A DNA stretch of 64,000 nt from Grimontia hollisae CIP 101886 (lineage in GTDB: Bacteria > Pseudomonadota > Gammaproteobacteria > Enterobacterales > Vibrionaceae): assembly GCF_000176515.1 (NCBI RefSeq), contig NZ_ADAQ01000011.1, positions 124,001-188,000 on the forward strand, given 5' to 3'. The notes under the pieces are model-generated. The model did not search any database. It was not told the DNA's origin and worked only from the letters and a program-made list of their open reading frames with translations. How positions within the stretch are numbered: the first letter of the stretch is position 1; each line of letters starts with the position of its first letter. Shown in pieces: positions 1 to 9,697 of the stretch. Position numbers and translations under genes: made by a program.

Positions 1-419
1 TGGATAATGCGGTAGTGAAAATCAAAATCGCCCTGTTGATGGAAATAGGTCGCCCCGTCAACATCGTCGAGGTGTTGCTGGTGACGGTTTAATAGTTGTC
101 TTAAGGATTCAAGCTCACTGGTGGAAATGTTGGCACACGCCTGTCTGATCGCCATCCCTTCCAGCGCTTCACGCACTGCATAGATATCAGCCAGTTGTGA
201 CGCACTGATGGTCACTACCCTCGCCCCAACATGGGGGATACGTTCAATCAAGCCCATTGACTCGACACGCATAATGGCTTCGCGCAATGGCCCCCGGCTT
301 ACCCCCAGTTCTCTGGATAATTCGGGCTCCGAAATTTTACAACCTGATGGAAAACGTCCACTGACGATGGCTTCAACCAACCATTCCGTCATTCCTTCCG
401 ATTTGGTCACATCCTTCAT
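1..419 (-). CDS. GntR-family (FCD type) transcriptional regulator, 3' end outside window
   Basis: The reverse strand reads from an ATG at 419 with a good ribosome site (AGGAATAGATA) just upstream and stays open to the window edge (139 codons). The N-terminal part is a GntR winged helix: ELSRELGVSRGPLREAIMR is the recognition region, followed by GLIERIPHVGARV. It is followed by the start of an FCD-type helical ligand domain (DIYAVREALEGMAIRQA). The family represses neighbouring catabolic genes until a small acid binds. Two TTGTCGACAA palindromes lie just upstream. In Vibrio and Shewanella a GntR regulator of this type precedes the methylcitrate (prp) genes, which would lie to the left, outside the window; that link is inference. 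Confidence 0.85.
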   Translation of the reverse strand, partial: MKDVTKSEGMTEWLVEAIVSGRFPSGCKISEPELSRELGVSRGPLREAIMRVESMGLIERIPHVGARVVTISASQLADIYAVREALEGMAIRQACANISTSELESLRQLLNRHQQHLDDVDGATYFHQQGDFDFHYRII

Positions 420-477
420 TATCTATTCCTATGTGTATCGACAGTGGCGATAGATGTTACTCGCATACTCTTTCATA

Positions 478-487
478 TTGTCGACAA
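478..487. promoter_or_regulatory. Predicted GntR operator, copy 1
   Basis: A perfect 10-bp palindrome, TTGTCGACAA, lies 59 bp upstream of the GntR start. It is identical to a second copy at 541-550. The sequence matches the ATTGTCGACAAT type I associate with propionate-metabolism GntR regulators; the regulator next door is the obvious ligand. Confidence 0.65.
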
Positions 488-540
488 CATTTAATTAATG
501 AATCATTATTGGCTGCAATTTAGTCAAATTACAACCCAAA

Positions 541-550
541 TTGTCGACAA
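541..550. promoter_or_regulatory. Predicted GntR operator, copy 2
   Basis: This is the second TTGTCGACAA palindrome (ATTGTCGACAATAT in context), centred 63 bp, about six helical turns, from copy 1. A looser inverted repeat, TAGACC-TT-GGTCTA, follows at 558-571. The rest of the 420-821 intergenic stretch is AT-rich and holds the leader of the chitinase gene; I see no gene in it. Confidence 0.6.
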
Positions 551-821
551 TATTCATTAGACCTTGGTCTAGCCTCCCTTGAATCATTGAACAAACATTA
601 ACCGCACACAATTCATGCAGCACATGAAACATTGCGCATTGAAACTGTGAATCGATACCAAGAGCACAAACCTTTTTTTTTAGATACTGACTAGAGATCT
701 AAATCTGGCTAAAACCCAGATGCCCTGTGTTTGTAACTCCTCTACTTTATTCATTGCGCGATTTAAGTGGCGCTAATTACATATAAATCAATAGATAAAT
801 TTTATTTTCGAGGAATATCCA

Positions 822-3800
822 ATGGATGTGACAGGTAAGAGCAAAGGGTTCACGCTCTCGGCGGTTGCCGTAGCATGTATGTTTGCTTTCAATGCTCAGG
901 CAGCTATCGACTGCTCTGACATTGAGCAATGGCAGGATGGTCAAGCCTATGGCGGCGGTTCAACCGTTCAGCATGAAGGGGATGTTTACACCGCTAACTG
1001 GTGGACGAATAATGCCAACCCCGCGACTTCTTCAGGCGAGTACCAGGAGTGGGCACAGGTAGACCAGTGTGATTCCGGTAACGTCACCCCTCCGGACAAC
1101 CAAGCACCGACAGTGTCACTGGATTCACCAAGCGTGACAGATGTCATCAAAAGTGGTGACGTTATCTCACTCCGTGCAACAGCCGCGGATGCTGATGGCG
1201 CTGTAACAAGCGTAGAATTCTTTGTCGATGGCGCATCAGTAGGATCATCAACCTCTACTCCATACTCTGTGAACTGGACTGCCGCAGAAGGCCCACACAC
1301 CATTACAGTAAAAGCCACCGACGATAACGGCGCCGTCACTGAAAGCGCCCCTCTGGACATCACAGTCCAACCCGGCGTTGTTGAGCCTGGTAACGAAGCG
1401 CCGACCGTTTCTGTTGCAGCCTCGGCAACCGCAGTCGACCAAGGTGCGGTCATCACCCTGACCGCAGAGGCCGCAGACGCTGATGGCACGGTTGCAAAAG
1501 TTGACTTTTATGCAGCTGGTCAGCTAGTAGACTCAGCGACGACCGCACCATTCACCGGGACGTACACTGCCACAACTGCCGGCAACATCAGTATCTACGC
1601 GAAAGCAACGGATGATAAAGGTGCATCAACTGACTCTGCCGTGATTACAGTGAACGTGAAAGGCACGCCTGTTGTTTCAAACTGTCGTCCAGAAGGCTTA
1701 TTCCAGACCCCGGGTGTGAACGTACCCTATTGTACGATTTACGATGCTGAAGGTCGCGAACAAATGGGAGCCGATCACCCACGTCGTATCATCGGTTACT
1801 TCACCAGTTGGCGTGCAGGCGACGACCCACAATCATCCTACCTTGTAAAAGATATCCCCTGGGAAGAGCTTACCCACATTAACTACGCGTTTGTGAGCAT
1901 TGGTGCTGATGGCAAGGTCAACATCGGTGATGTGAACGACCCGAACAACGCTGCTGTGGGTAAAGAATGGCCGGGCGTAGAAGTTGATCCTGCTTTGGGC
2001 TTTAAAGGTCACTTTGGCGCACTGGCAACGTATAAGAAGAAGCACGACGTTAAGACCCTGATTTCTATCGGTGGCTGGGCAGAAACCGGCGGTCACTTTG
2101 GTACAGACGGTAAACGTGTTGCCGATGGTGGCTTCTATACCATGACCACCAATGCTGACGGTTCTATCAACCATGCAGGTATCCAGAAGTTTGCCGATTC
2201 TGCAGTTGAAATGATGCGTAAGTACAAGTTCGATGGTCTGGATATCGACTATGAATACCCAACCTCAATGGCTGGTGCCGGTAACCCTTACGACAAAGAG
2301 TTCATGGAACCACGCCGTCAATACTTGTGGGCTTCTTATCAGGAGCTAATGCGCGTATTACGTGAGAAAGTCGATATCGCTTCTGAGCAAGACGGTCACC
2401 ACTACATGCTGACAATTGCAGCGCCATCTTCTGGCTACCTGCTACGCGGTATGGAAACGTTCGACGTCACTAAGTACCTCGACTATGTCAACATCATGAC
2501 TTATGACCTGCACGGTGCATGGAATGATCACGTTGGTCATAACGCAGCGCTGTATGATACCGGTAAAGACTCTGAGCTGGCAGCTTGGAACGTATACGGC
2601 ACCAGCCAGTATGGCGGTATCGGTTACCTGAACACCGACTGGGCATACCACTACTTCCGTGGCTCCATGCCCGCAGGCCGTATCAACATTGGTGTGCCTT
2701 ACTACACCCGTGGTTGGCAAGGCGTAACAGGCGGTGAAAACGGTCTGTGGGGCAAATCCGCACTTCCTAATCAGGCAGAGTGTCAACCCGGCACCGGTGA
2801 AGGCGAGAAGAACAACTGTGGTAACGGCGCGATCGGTATTGACAACATGTGGCACGATACCGATCCAAAAGGTAACGAAATGGGCGCAGGTTCTAACCCA
2901 ATGTGGCATGCGAAGAACCTTGAGCATGGCATCTTCGGTACCTACGCATCTGCGTACAAACTGGATCCAGTAAACGATCCACAAGACGTACTGAAAGGTA
3001 CTTACCAACGCAACTACGACTCCGTCGCTGTCGCACCATGGCTGTGGAACGCTGAGAAGCAAGTATTCTTGTCTACGGAAGACGAAGCGTCAATCAAAGT
3101 GAAATCTGATTACGTTATCGACAAAGGCATTGGCGGTATCATGTTCTGGGAGCTGGCGGGTGACTATGCGTGTTACCAGTTGGATGCCAACGGCAAGCGC
3201 ACTGAAACGGTAGATGCCACTGAGAACGCGTGTAAGACAGGTAATGGTGAATACCATATGGGTAACACTATGACCAAAGCCATCTACGACAAGTTTGTAG
3301 CAGCAACACCTTACGGGCACAAACTTTCTGATACGCCGATGCCAACCGAAGCCGTTGATATTGCAGTGAGCGTAAGTGGCTTTAAAGTGGGTGACCAAAA
3401 CTACCCGATCAACCCGACTCTCACTTTCACCAATAACACCGGCGTTGATATCCCAGGTGGCACCCAGTTCGAGTTCGACATTCCGACATCAGCCCCTGAC
3501 AATGCGAAAGACCAATCCGGCGGCGGCTTGGAGGTGATTGCATCTGGTCACACCCGTGCTGATAACATCGGCGGTCTGGAAGGCAACCTGCACCGTGTCG
3601 CTTTCTCACTACCAGCGTGGAAATCACTGCCAGCAGGCGAAGCGTATGAACTTGACATGGTTTATTACCTGCCAATCTCTGGCCCTGCTAACTACACCGT
3701 GAACATTAACGGTGTTGACTACGCATTTGCATTTGAGTACAGCGACTTGCCACTGGCCGATCTGTCGACGCCAACGGATCCAGGTAACCCTGACCCAGGC

Positions 3801-3980
3801 ACCTGTGACACTACGGGTATTAATGTGTACCCTGACTGGCCACAAACGGATTGGGCAGGCACGCCAACCCACGCAGCCACGGGTGATCAAATGGTTCACG
3901 AAGGTGCGGTATACAAAGCCAACTGGTGGACATCAACGGTACCGGGCAGCGATGGCAGCTGGTCAAAAGTGTGTGGCTAA
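822..3980 (+). CDS. GH18 chitinase / chitodextrinase (EndoI-like), multidomain, exported
   Basis: Cleaves beta-1,4-GlcNAc chains. The order of parts is: Sec signal peptide (residues 1 to about 27, ending FNAQA); a CBM5/12 chitin-binding module (about 30-80, with YTANWWT); two Ig-like bacterial repeats (about 92-275, each with DADG..V..V.F); the GH18 barrel (about 310-790); a linker domain; and a second CBM5/12 module at the C terminus (YKANWWT). The catalytic motif DGLDIDYE is at 471-478, so Glu478 is the predicted proton donor. At 1052 residues it is close to the periplasmic chitodextrinase EndoI of Vibrio furnissii (about 1046) and longer than typical ChiA. ATG follows GAGGAATATCC. It is a single-gene unit with its own terminator. 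Confidence 0.93.
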   Translation: MDVTGKSKGFTLSAVAVACMFAFNAQAAIDCSDIEQWQDGQAYGGGSTVQHEGDVYTANWWTNNANPATSSGEYQEWAQVDQCDSGNVTPPDNQAPTVSLDSPSVTDVIKSGDVISLRATAADADGAVTSVEFFVDGASVGSSTSTPYSVNWTAAEGPHTITVKATDDNGAVTESAPLDITVQPGVVEPGNEAPTVSVAASATAVDQGAVITLTAEAADADGTVAKVDFYAAGQLVDSATTAPFTGTYTATTAGNISIYAKATDDKGASTDSAVITVNVKGTPVVSNCRPEGLFQTPGVNVPYCTIYDAEGREQMGADHPRRIIGYFTSWRAGDDPQSSYLVKDIPWEELTHINYAFVSIGADGKVNIGDVNDPNNAAVGKEWPGVEVDPALGFKGHFGALATYKKKHDVKTLISIGGWAETGGHFGTDGKRVADGGFYTMTTNADGSINHAGIQKFADSAVEMMRKYKFDGLDIDYEYPTSMAGAGNPYDKEFMEPRRQYLWASYQELMRVLREKVDIASEQDGHHYMLTIAAPSSGYLLRGMETFDVTKYLDYVNIMTYDLHGAWNDHVGHNAALYDTGKDSELAAWNVYGTSQYGGIGYLNTDWAYHYFRGSMPAGRINIGVPYYTRGWQGVTGGENGLWGKSALPNQAECQPGTGEGEKNNCGNGAIGIDNMWHDTDPKGNEMGAGSNPMWHAKNLEHGIFGTYASAYKLDPVNDPQDVLKGTYQRNYDSVAVAPWLWNAEKQVFLSTEDEASIKVKSDYVIDKGIGGIMFWELAGDYACYQLDANGKRTETVDATENACKTGNGEYHMGNTMTKAIYDKFVAATPYGHKLSDTPMPTEAVDIAVSVSGFKVGDQNYPINPTLTFTNNTGVDIPGGTQFEFDIPTSAPDNAKDQSGGGLEVIASGHTRADNIGGLEGNLHRVAFSLPAWKSLPAGEAYELDMVYYLPISGPANYTVNINGVDYAFAFEYSDLPLADLSTPTDPGNPDPGTCDTTGINVYPDWPQTDWAGTPTHAATGDQMVHEGAVYKANWWTSTVPGSDGSWSKVCG

Positions 3981-3997
3981 TCCTCTCGGTGAATCTG

Positions 3998-4036
3998 AGC
4001 CGGCTCTAATGGAGCCGGCTTCTTCTTTTTATTTTT
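3998..4036 (+). terminator. Rho-independent terminator of the chitinase gene
   Basis: AGCCGGCTC and GAGCCGGCT arms (9 bp) with a 5-nt loop are followed by a T-rich tail (TTCTTCTTTTTATTTTT). Confidence 0.9.
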
Positions 4037-4114
4037 CTGACATCAATATGAAAACTGTTCAGAAAATTTGAATGATTTCGTTGGAAACATTGACATTATC
4101 CACGGCATGAAACC

Positions 4115-4123
4115 TGTTAGAAT
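4115..4123 (+). promoter_or_regulatory. Possible extended -10 promoter for the ABC exporter
   Basis: TGTTAGAAT fits an extended -10 (TGnTAnAAT) about 90 bp before the ABC transporter ATG. A TTGACA at 4090-4095 lies 22 bp upstream, too far for a normal -35 partner. This is a candidate only. Confidence 0.35.
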
Positions 4124-4212
4124 TCCCCCGTCCCTTACTTTACTCACGATGAAACCCGTATCTGTTTTTTGTTTCAATCACTCACTGTGAGCCACTACAT
4201 CCGGAAGTTTTC

Positions 4213-6042
4213 ATGATCTACAAACTGTTTGAGCGTATTACGCTGGCTTTCCCGCCTTCCGAGCCGGAGCAACCACCCAATAGTCTGCTCGCGTTTTGCC
4301 GACACTACACCAAAGGTTTTGAACGCCCCTTACTCGCTATGTCATTGCTGACTGCACTGATCGCGATTGCAGAAGTGTCATTGTTTGGCTTTATGGGGCA
4401 ACTGGTTGACTGGCTGGCTAATCAGGATAGAACAACATTTCTTGCCGACGAAGGGAACACACTGCTTGGCATGGGATTGTTGATCCTCATTGGAATGCCG
4501 CTGTTGGTATCCCTGCATTCGCTGGTGATACACCAAACCCTTCTCGGCAACTACCCGATGTCAATCCGTTGGATGGCACACCGCTACCTGCTCAGACAAA
4601 GCATTGGTTTTTATCAAAATGACTTTGCAGGCCGCATTGCGACCAAGGTGATGCAGACCGCGCTTTCCATTCGGGAAACCGTCATGAAGCTGCTGGACGT
4701 TGCCGTGTATATCTCGGTCTACTTCGCCATGATGCTGTTTATGGTTGGGCAAGCCGATATTCGCCTGATGATCCCCCTGATCCTCTGGCTTGTTGCCTAC
4801 ATCGGTATCCAGATTTACTTTGTGCCCAAGCTGAAAGCCGTATCGACCGAGCAAGCAGATGCCCGATCGCTGATGACAGGGCGGATTGTCGACAGTTATA
4901 CCAACATCGCCACCGTTAAACTTTTCTCACACACAGATCGTGAAACCGAATACGCCGAAGAAGGCATGGGCGTCTTTATGGATACCGTTTACCGCCAGAT
5001 GCGCCTTGCCACCGGCTTCAACATCGCCGTAGAAATCGCCAACTATGCGCTGGTCTTCGCCATTGGCACCATTTCTATCTGGCTGTGGCTAGATTCCGCC
5101 ATCACGATTGGCGCTATCGCGATTGCTGTCAGCCTTGCCTTGCGCATAAACGGCATGTCGAAATGGATCATGTGGGAAATTGGCTCCCTGTTTGAAAACA
5201 TCGGCACTGTGGTTGATGGCATGTCGACGCTGTCCAAACCCGTCGAAGTTATGGACAAGCCAAACGCACCTGCGCTTGACGTGCCGCAAGGTGCCATCAG
5301 TTTTACTGATGTTTGCTTCCACTATGGTGAAGGCAAAGGGGTGATTGAAAAACTGAACCTCAATATTAAACCGGGCGAGAAAGTCGGGTTGGTTGGCCGC
5401 TCCGGCGCAGGTAAATCAACGCTGGTAAACCTGCTGATGCGTTTCCATGATGTGGAAGGAGGGGAAATTCGCATCGACGGCCAGAACATTGCTGAAGTGA
5501 CGCAGGATTCACTGCGCGCCAACATCGGCATGGTGACGCAAGATACATCCCTGCTTCACCGTTCAATCCGTGAAAACATCCTTTACGGCAACCCATCTGC
5601 CAGCGAAGAGGCGATGCTTGAGGCAGCCAAGAAAGCGCAGGCACATGACTTTATTGAAACCCTGAGTGACCCACACGGTAATCGTGGCTATGACTCACAG
5701 GTCGGGGAACGGGGTGTAAAACTGTCAGGCGGACAACGCCAGCGTGTCGCAATTTCCCGGGTACTGTTAAAAGACGCCCCCATCCTGATTTTGGATGAAG
5801 CCACGTCAGCACTGGACTCAGAAGTAGAGGCAGCAATTCAGGAAAGTCTTTACCAATTGATGGAAGGAAAAACGGTTATCGCCATTGCACACCGCCTCTC
5901 CACCATTGCCGCAATGGACAGATTGGTTGTGCTCGATCAGGGGCAAATTGTTGAACAAGGCACCCACAAGGAATTGATTGCCAGTGGCGGTATCTATGCC
6001 CAGCTCTGGCAGCACCAGACCGGCGGATTTATCGGGGATTAA
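4213..6042 (+). CDS. ABC transporter, fused permease and ATPase (MsbA-like exporter half)
   Basis: A type I exporter half-transporter of 609 residues. The N-terminal part (about 35-320) has six hydrophobic segments; the C-terminal part is the nucleotide-binding domain. Walker A is GRSGAGKST (395-403), the signature LSGGQRQRV starts at 504, Walker B ends in ILDE (Asp528, Glu529), and the H-loop is IAHRLST. Exporters of this build act as homo- or heterodimers in the inner membrane. The substrate cannot be read from the sequence; lipid, drug or peptide export are all possible. It is followed by a strong terminator, so it is transcribed alone. Confidence 0.9.
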   Translation: MIYKLFERITLAFPPSEPEQPPNSLLAFCRHYTKGFERPLLAMSLLTALIAIAEVSLFGFMGQLVDWLANQDRTTFLADEGNTLLGMGLLILIGMPLLVSLHSLVIHQTLLGNYPMSIRWMAHRYLLRQSIGFYQNDFAGRIATKVMQTALSIRETVMKLLDVAVYISVYFAMMLFMVGQADIRLMIPLILWLVAYIGIQIYFVPKLKAVSTEQADARSLMTGRIVDSYTNIATVKLFSHTDRETEYAEEGMGVFMDTVYRQMRLATGFNIAVEIANYALVFAIGTISIWLWLDSAITIGAIAIAVSLALRINGMSKWIMWEIGSLFENIGTVVDGMSTLSKPVEVMDKPNAPALDVPQGAISFTDVCFHYGEGKGVIEKLNLNIKPGEKVGLVGRSGAGKSTLVNLLMRFHDVEGGEIRIDGQNIAEVTQDSLRANIGMVTQDTSLLHRSIRENILYGNPSASEEAMLEAAKKAQAHDFIETLSDPHGNRGYDSQVGERGVKLSGGQRQRVAISRVLLKDAPILILDEATSALDSEVEAAIQESLYQLMEGKTVIAIAHRLSTIAAMDRLVVLDQGQIVEQGTHKELIASGGIYAQLWQHQTGGFIGD

Positions 6043-6060
6043 CCTCCATTTTCCTGAACA

Positions 6061-6079
6061 GGCGCTTCGGCGCCTTTTT
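6061..6079 (+). terminator. Rho-independent terminator after the ABC exporter
   Basis: GGCGC-TTCG-GCGCC followed by TTTTTCT. A UUCG-type tetraloop with a T run directly after the stem. It sits between the exporter stop and the next gene, separating the two units. Confidence 0.85.
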
Positions 6080-6189
6080 CTGCATCGCAACAGAGGGCAA
6101 GCATGTGGTGTTGGCCTGGCGGTTTTGTTGTTGCCTCTCACTCAGGCCTGCCTTACACTTTGGTCCCTTTAAGTCTGTCACGTCCAATC

Positions 6190-7392
6190 ATGCACCCAGA
6201 ACAAGAAAAATTATTGCCTTGGCTCAGAGTCATTCTGATGGCGTTAAGCGCATTTATTTTCAATACCACAGAGTTTGTTCCTGTTGGGATGCTGGCAAAC
6301 CTTGGTGAGAGTTTTGGTATGCGTCCGGCAGAAGTCGGCCCGATGCTGACCATCTATGCCTGGATTGTTGCGCTGTCATCGTTGCCTGTGATGTTGCTAC
6401 TGGCCAATGTTGAACGCCGCCGCCTGCTGCTTGGCGTCTTTGCCCTGTTTGTTGTCAGCCATGTCGTTTCTGCTTTGGCAAACAGTTACAACATGTTACT
6501 GGTATCTCGCGTCGGTATCGCATTCGCCCACTCAGTATTCTGGTCAATCAGCGTAGCAATCGCCGTGAGAATGGCACCAGAAGGTAAAAGTGCTGTGGCT
6601 ATCAGCCTGCTTGGAACCGGGACAGTACTGGCCATGGTAATGGGTGTGCCGCTAGGTCGCATTATTGGTGAATGGTTTGGCTGGCGAACCACATTCGGCA
6701 GTATCAGTGTGATTTCCGCCCTGTTAATGCTGGCGCTGTGGCGATGGCTACCGGCACTGCCGATTTCCAACTCCGGCAACCTTTCGAGTCTGCCGGAAAT
6801 AGGCCGGAATAAGCCGTTACTGAGCCTTTATCTATTGACGGTGATTGTGGTCACCGCCCACTTTACGGCTTACACCTACCTTGAGCCGTTGATCCAACAG
6901 GTTTGGCATTTAAGCCCTGATGTGACTACCTGGACGCTCTTGACTTACGGTGCAGCCGGTATACTTGGTAGCCTGCTATTCAGTCGCTTACAACCTTACC
7001 ATCCTAATACCATGTTATTATTAGGGTTTGGTATGCTGGCACTCTGCCTTTTGTTACTGTCAACCTCAAATATTGGCGTGTTGCAACTCTTTCCCGGTGT
7101 CGCGTTTTGGGGGGCCATCATGATGATGGTGATGCTTGCGATGCAGACCCGTGCACTTGAATATGGCTCCAAGGCAACGGACATCACCATGGCCATTTAC
7201 TCTGGCATTTTCAATGTAGGGATTGGGGCAGGTGCGTTGCTGGGTAGTCAGGTCGTGCTGCATCTGGGTGCTGCAAACAATGGTCTGGTGGCATTTGCAG
7301 TGATCAGCGTTGGAATACTGCCGCTTTGGTATCTGTTACGTAAAAAGAAAACGGACACGATGGACACAGGCCAAATGCAAATGCAGCCCTGA
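6190..7392 (+). CDS. sotB: SotB-type MFS sugar/drug efflux transporter
   Basis: Twelve-helix major facilitator protein of 400 residues from the ATG at 6190. Close to E. coli SotB (YdeA), sharing FIFNTTEFVPVG, MLTIYAWIVALSSLP, VERRRLLLGV, SRVGIAFAHSVFWS and AIYSGIFNVGIGAGALLG. SotB exports arabinose/IPTG-type sugars and some drugs. The reading frame is open upstream to 6103, but those extra residues have no counterpart in the family, and the frame then runs close to the preceding terminator; I therefore start at MHPEQEK. The ribosome site is weak. Confidence 0.88.
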   Translation: MHPEQEKLLPWLRVILMALSAFIFNTTEFVPVGMLANLGESFGMRPAEVGPMLTIYAWIVALSSLPVMLLLANVERRRLLLGVFALFVVSHVVSALANSYNMLLVSRVGIAFAHSVFWSISVAIAVRMAPEGKSAVAISLLGTGTVLAMVMGVPLGRIIGEWFGWRTTFGSISVISALLMLALWRWLPALPISNSGNLSSLPEIGRNKPLLSLYLLTVIVVTAHFTAYTYLEPLIQQVWHLSPDVTTWTLLTYGAAGILGSLLFSRLQPYHPNTMLLLGFGMLALCLLLLSTSNIGVLQLFPGVAFWGAIMMMVMLAMQTRALEYGSKATDITMAIYSGIFNVGIGAGALLGSQVVLHLGAANNGLVAFAVISVGILPLWYLLRKKKTDTMDTGQMQMQP

Positions 7393-7469
7393 AAAACAAA
7401 TGTGGAGAAGACCTGTGTGGGCAACACGCCCCCGTACGGCCAGTGCCGGACGGGGCGAAGATAACGAAA

Positions 7470-8468
7470 TCAATATTCGCAAGAGTCAGTGCTGAAGTAA
7501 TCGTGAACCACGATCTTACCTGCAATGATGTCGTCACGGATTTGCGTTATGCGCGCTTCCATTTCAGGGGTAACCAGATCGCGGTTGTATTCATCCAGCA
7601 CCCAGTCAACACCGCCTTCTTTCAGACCCAGCACCTGCAAGCCCGGTGTGAATTCACCGTTTTTCGCATCGCTAAATGCATCCTTAACCGCAACATCAAC
7701 ACGCTTTACCATCGACGTCAGCATCACTCCCGGATACAGGTAGTTTTGGTTTGAATCAACGCCGATGGCGTATTTTCCTCCGTCTGCTGCTGCCTGGTAA
7801 ACGCCTACCCCGGTCCCGCCCGCAGCGGCATAAATGACGTCTACGCCTTTATCAAACTGCGATTTCGCCAGCTCAGCGCCTTTGGTTGGATTATTCCACG
7901 CTGCGGGCGTTGATCCGGTCATATTTTGGATCACTTCCGCGCCTTCCGCTTCATACTTCACCCCCTGCTCGTAGCCGCAGGCAAGCTTGTGGATCAATGG
8001 AATGTCCATTCCCCCAACAAAGCCGATCTTATCGCTTTCACTTTTCATGGCGGCGAGTACACCCACCAGGAATGAACCTTCGTGCTCTTTAAATACTACT
8101 GAGCGCACGTTTGGCAGGTCAACCACAGCATCAATGATCACGAACTGGGTTTTGGGGAACTGTTTCGCCACTTTTTCTACGATCGGTGCCTGCAGTAAGC
8201 CCACCGCCACAATCGGGCTAAAACCACGCTGTGCCATACGCAGCATAGCTTGCTCACGCTGGGCTTCGTTAGTGATTTCAAACTCACCGTAGCGGATACC
8301 GGTTTCAGTCTTAAAAGCCTCAGCACCGGTGTAAGCTGCCTGGTTGAATGATTTGTCGAACTTACCGCCCATGTCGAAAATGACGGAGGGCTTGAATTGC
8401 GCAGCTGAGGCGGATGCAGACATAAGAGCGAGGGTTACTGCTGCAGCCAGTGAGGTGATGGTTTTCAT
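7470..8468 (-). CDS. BMP-family (PnrA/Med-like) ABC substrate-binding protein
   Basis: Periplasmic binding protein of 332 residues with a Sec signal peptide (1-22, ending SASASA). It has the BMP-family start VIFDMGGKFDKSFNQAAYTG and downstream elements VDVIYAAAGGTGVGVYQAA and AIGVDSNQN. Members bind nucleosides or related ligands for ABC uptake. Unlike the classic basic membrane lipoproteins there is no lipobox cysteine after the signal peptide. No ATPase or permease genes adjoin it, so it either feeds a transporter encoded elsewhere or works as a sensor; the ligand is unknown. Confidence 0.88.
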   Translation of the reverse strand: MKTITSLAAAVTLALMSASASAAQFKPSVIFDMGGKFDKSFNQAAYTGAEAFKTETGIRYGEFEITNEAQREQAMLRMAQRGFSPIVAVGLLQAPIVEKVAKQFPKTQFVIIDAVVDLPNVRSVVFKEHEGSFLVGVLAAMKSESDKIGFVGGMDIPLIHKLACGYEQGVKYEAEGAEVIQNMTGSTPAAWNNPTKGAELAKSQFDKGVDVIYAAAGGTGVGVYQAAADGGKYAIGVDSNQNYLYPGVMLTSMVKRVDVAVKDAFSDAKNGEFTPGLQVLGLKEGGVDWVLDEYNRDLVTPEMEARITQIRDDIIAGKIVVHDYFSTDSCEY

Positions 8469-8561
8469 CCGTGCTTCTCCATTTAACTAAAGAGATCTAT
8501 ACGCCGCCTTGTTTTCTGTGTATTCATTGGCCGTTTTTAAGTGGCGGTCTGTTAGTTGGGT

Positions 8562-9653
8562 TCATCGCAGTTGGAGATCAACCCACACCAGACGATGATC
8601 AGAGGAGTGCGAAGCCACAGCGTTACCCTTGTGATTGTGGATCAAATGCCCAAGCAGATTGTCCGGGTTGGGCCAGAATACGCCAGCATCCAGTACGTTA
8701 AAGTGAATAGATGGCAAGACATAATCCAACCTCAGGCCACGGTGGTGAGTTGCCTGGCGTTTTCTCCGGGTATGGGCGTGTAATAACGCGGCTTCGGCGC
8801 CGTCGCTTTCCGGTTTTACATCCTGAATCTTTGCATCATCCAATAGCTGGCGTATCGCATTATGATCCCCATCACCATTGACCGGATCCGCATTGAGATC
8901 CCCCATCACCACAAATGGCTGTGAAGGCGTGAGTCCTCCTGCCTTTCCTGCGTCATCAACCAAAAAGTCTGCCCCCCGAACAATGTCATGCAACAGTCGG
9001 AGTTCATCAGCATTGCGTTTATAGTTACGTTTCTCCGTACCATCAAAAACTGGCGGCGTGGGATGACAGGCAACCAGCTGAATCACTTTGTCATGCACGA
9101 TAACAGGCAAGGCGATATGGTTTTTCGAGGACAAACGCAAAGATCCCAGCCCTTTACCGGCGAAATACGCGCGTGGCATTTTACTGTCAGGGTATGACGC
9201 CCAGCCGAGGGTTTGCCAGGAACGCAGGTTTTCCAGATCGAGCGGGTATCGGCTCAACACGACAAAACCATACTGCCCATGGTGCCGGCCAAAGCCATGC
9301 GCCCGTTCCGGTAATGTCGCAACGTCTTCTCCGTTGCACACAGCGAGCCCGGTATTGGTAGGCGGTGCATACTGAAAAGGATAATGAATGGCAGGTTGTC
9401 CACACCGGGGCTTTTCAAGATAAGCTTGCTGAAAATACGCCAACATGCCGTCATCTCCGCCTTGCCCAGGATGGTCAAACTCACACAATAAAAGGACATC
9501 TGGCTGTATATGTTGGATGATGGCGGCAATATGGGCGTAACGGCGATGCGTGCCTGCTTTAAGTTCACGGAAAATATCGCCGGGCGCGTCAGCTGACATA
9601 GCAACATTAAACGTCGCAAACCTCAGTACGTTGTTGTCAGAACCCACTATCAC
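8562..9653 (-). CDS. Endonuclease/exonuclease/phosphatase family hydrolase
   Basis: EEP-superfamily metal-dependent phosphodiesterase of 363 residues. Conserved stretches are LRFATFNVAM (first metal-binding Asn), DVLLLCEFD (Glu), FVVMGDLNADP (Asp/Asn), and the C-terminal SSDHRLVWVDL containing the catalytic His. The family includes nucleases, sphingomyelinases and lipid phosphatases; the sequence does not tell which. No signal peptide is seen. The start codon at 9653 is GTG, with a second GTG at 9647 in frame, and the ribosome site is poor, so the exact start is uncertain. Transcribed leftward towards the BMP gene with a gap of about 90 bp. Confidence 0.82.
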   Translation of the reverse strand: MIVGSDNNVLRFATFNVAMSADAPGDIFRELKAGTHRRYAHIAAIIQHIQPDVLLLCEFDHPGQGGDDGMLAYFQQAYLEKPRCGQPAIHYPFQYAPPTNTGLAVCNGEDVATLPERAHGFGRHHGQYGFVVLSRYPLDLENLRSWQTLGWASYPDSKMPRAYFAGKGLGSLRLSSKNHIALPVIVHDKVIQLVACHPTPPVFDGTEKRNYKRNADELRLLHDIVRGADFLVDDAGKAGGLTPSQPFVVMGDLNADPVNGDGDHNAIRQLLDDAKIQDVKPESDGAEAALLHAHTRRKRQATHHRGLRLDYVLPSIHFNVLDAGVFWPNPDNLLGHLIHNHKGNAVASHSSDHRLVWVDLQLR

Positions 9654-9697
9654 TACTCAGTCTGTACCCAAAGCACAATGTTAACCTTTCGGGCAGA

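Noticed and set aside
208-453. An 81-codon plus-strand ORF at the left edge
   Set aside because: It is the complement of the GntR gene start and has no protein-like features.
4090-4095. TTGACA as -35 of the ABC exporter promoter
   Set aside because: The nearest good -10 (TAGAAT) is 22 bp away, which is too long a spacer for sigma-70; only the extended -10 was kept.
7430-7460. GC-rich inverted repeat between the SotB and BMP genes as a terminator
   Set aside because: The arms are imperfect and there is no T run on either strand.
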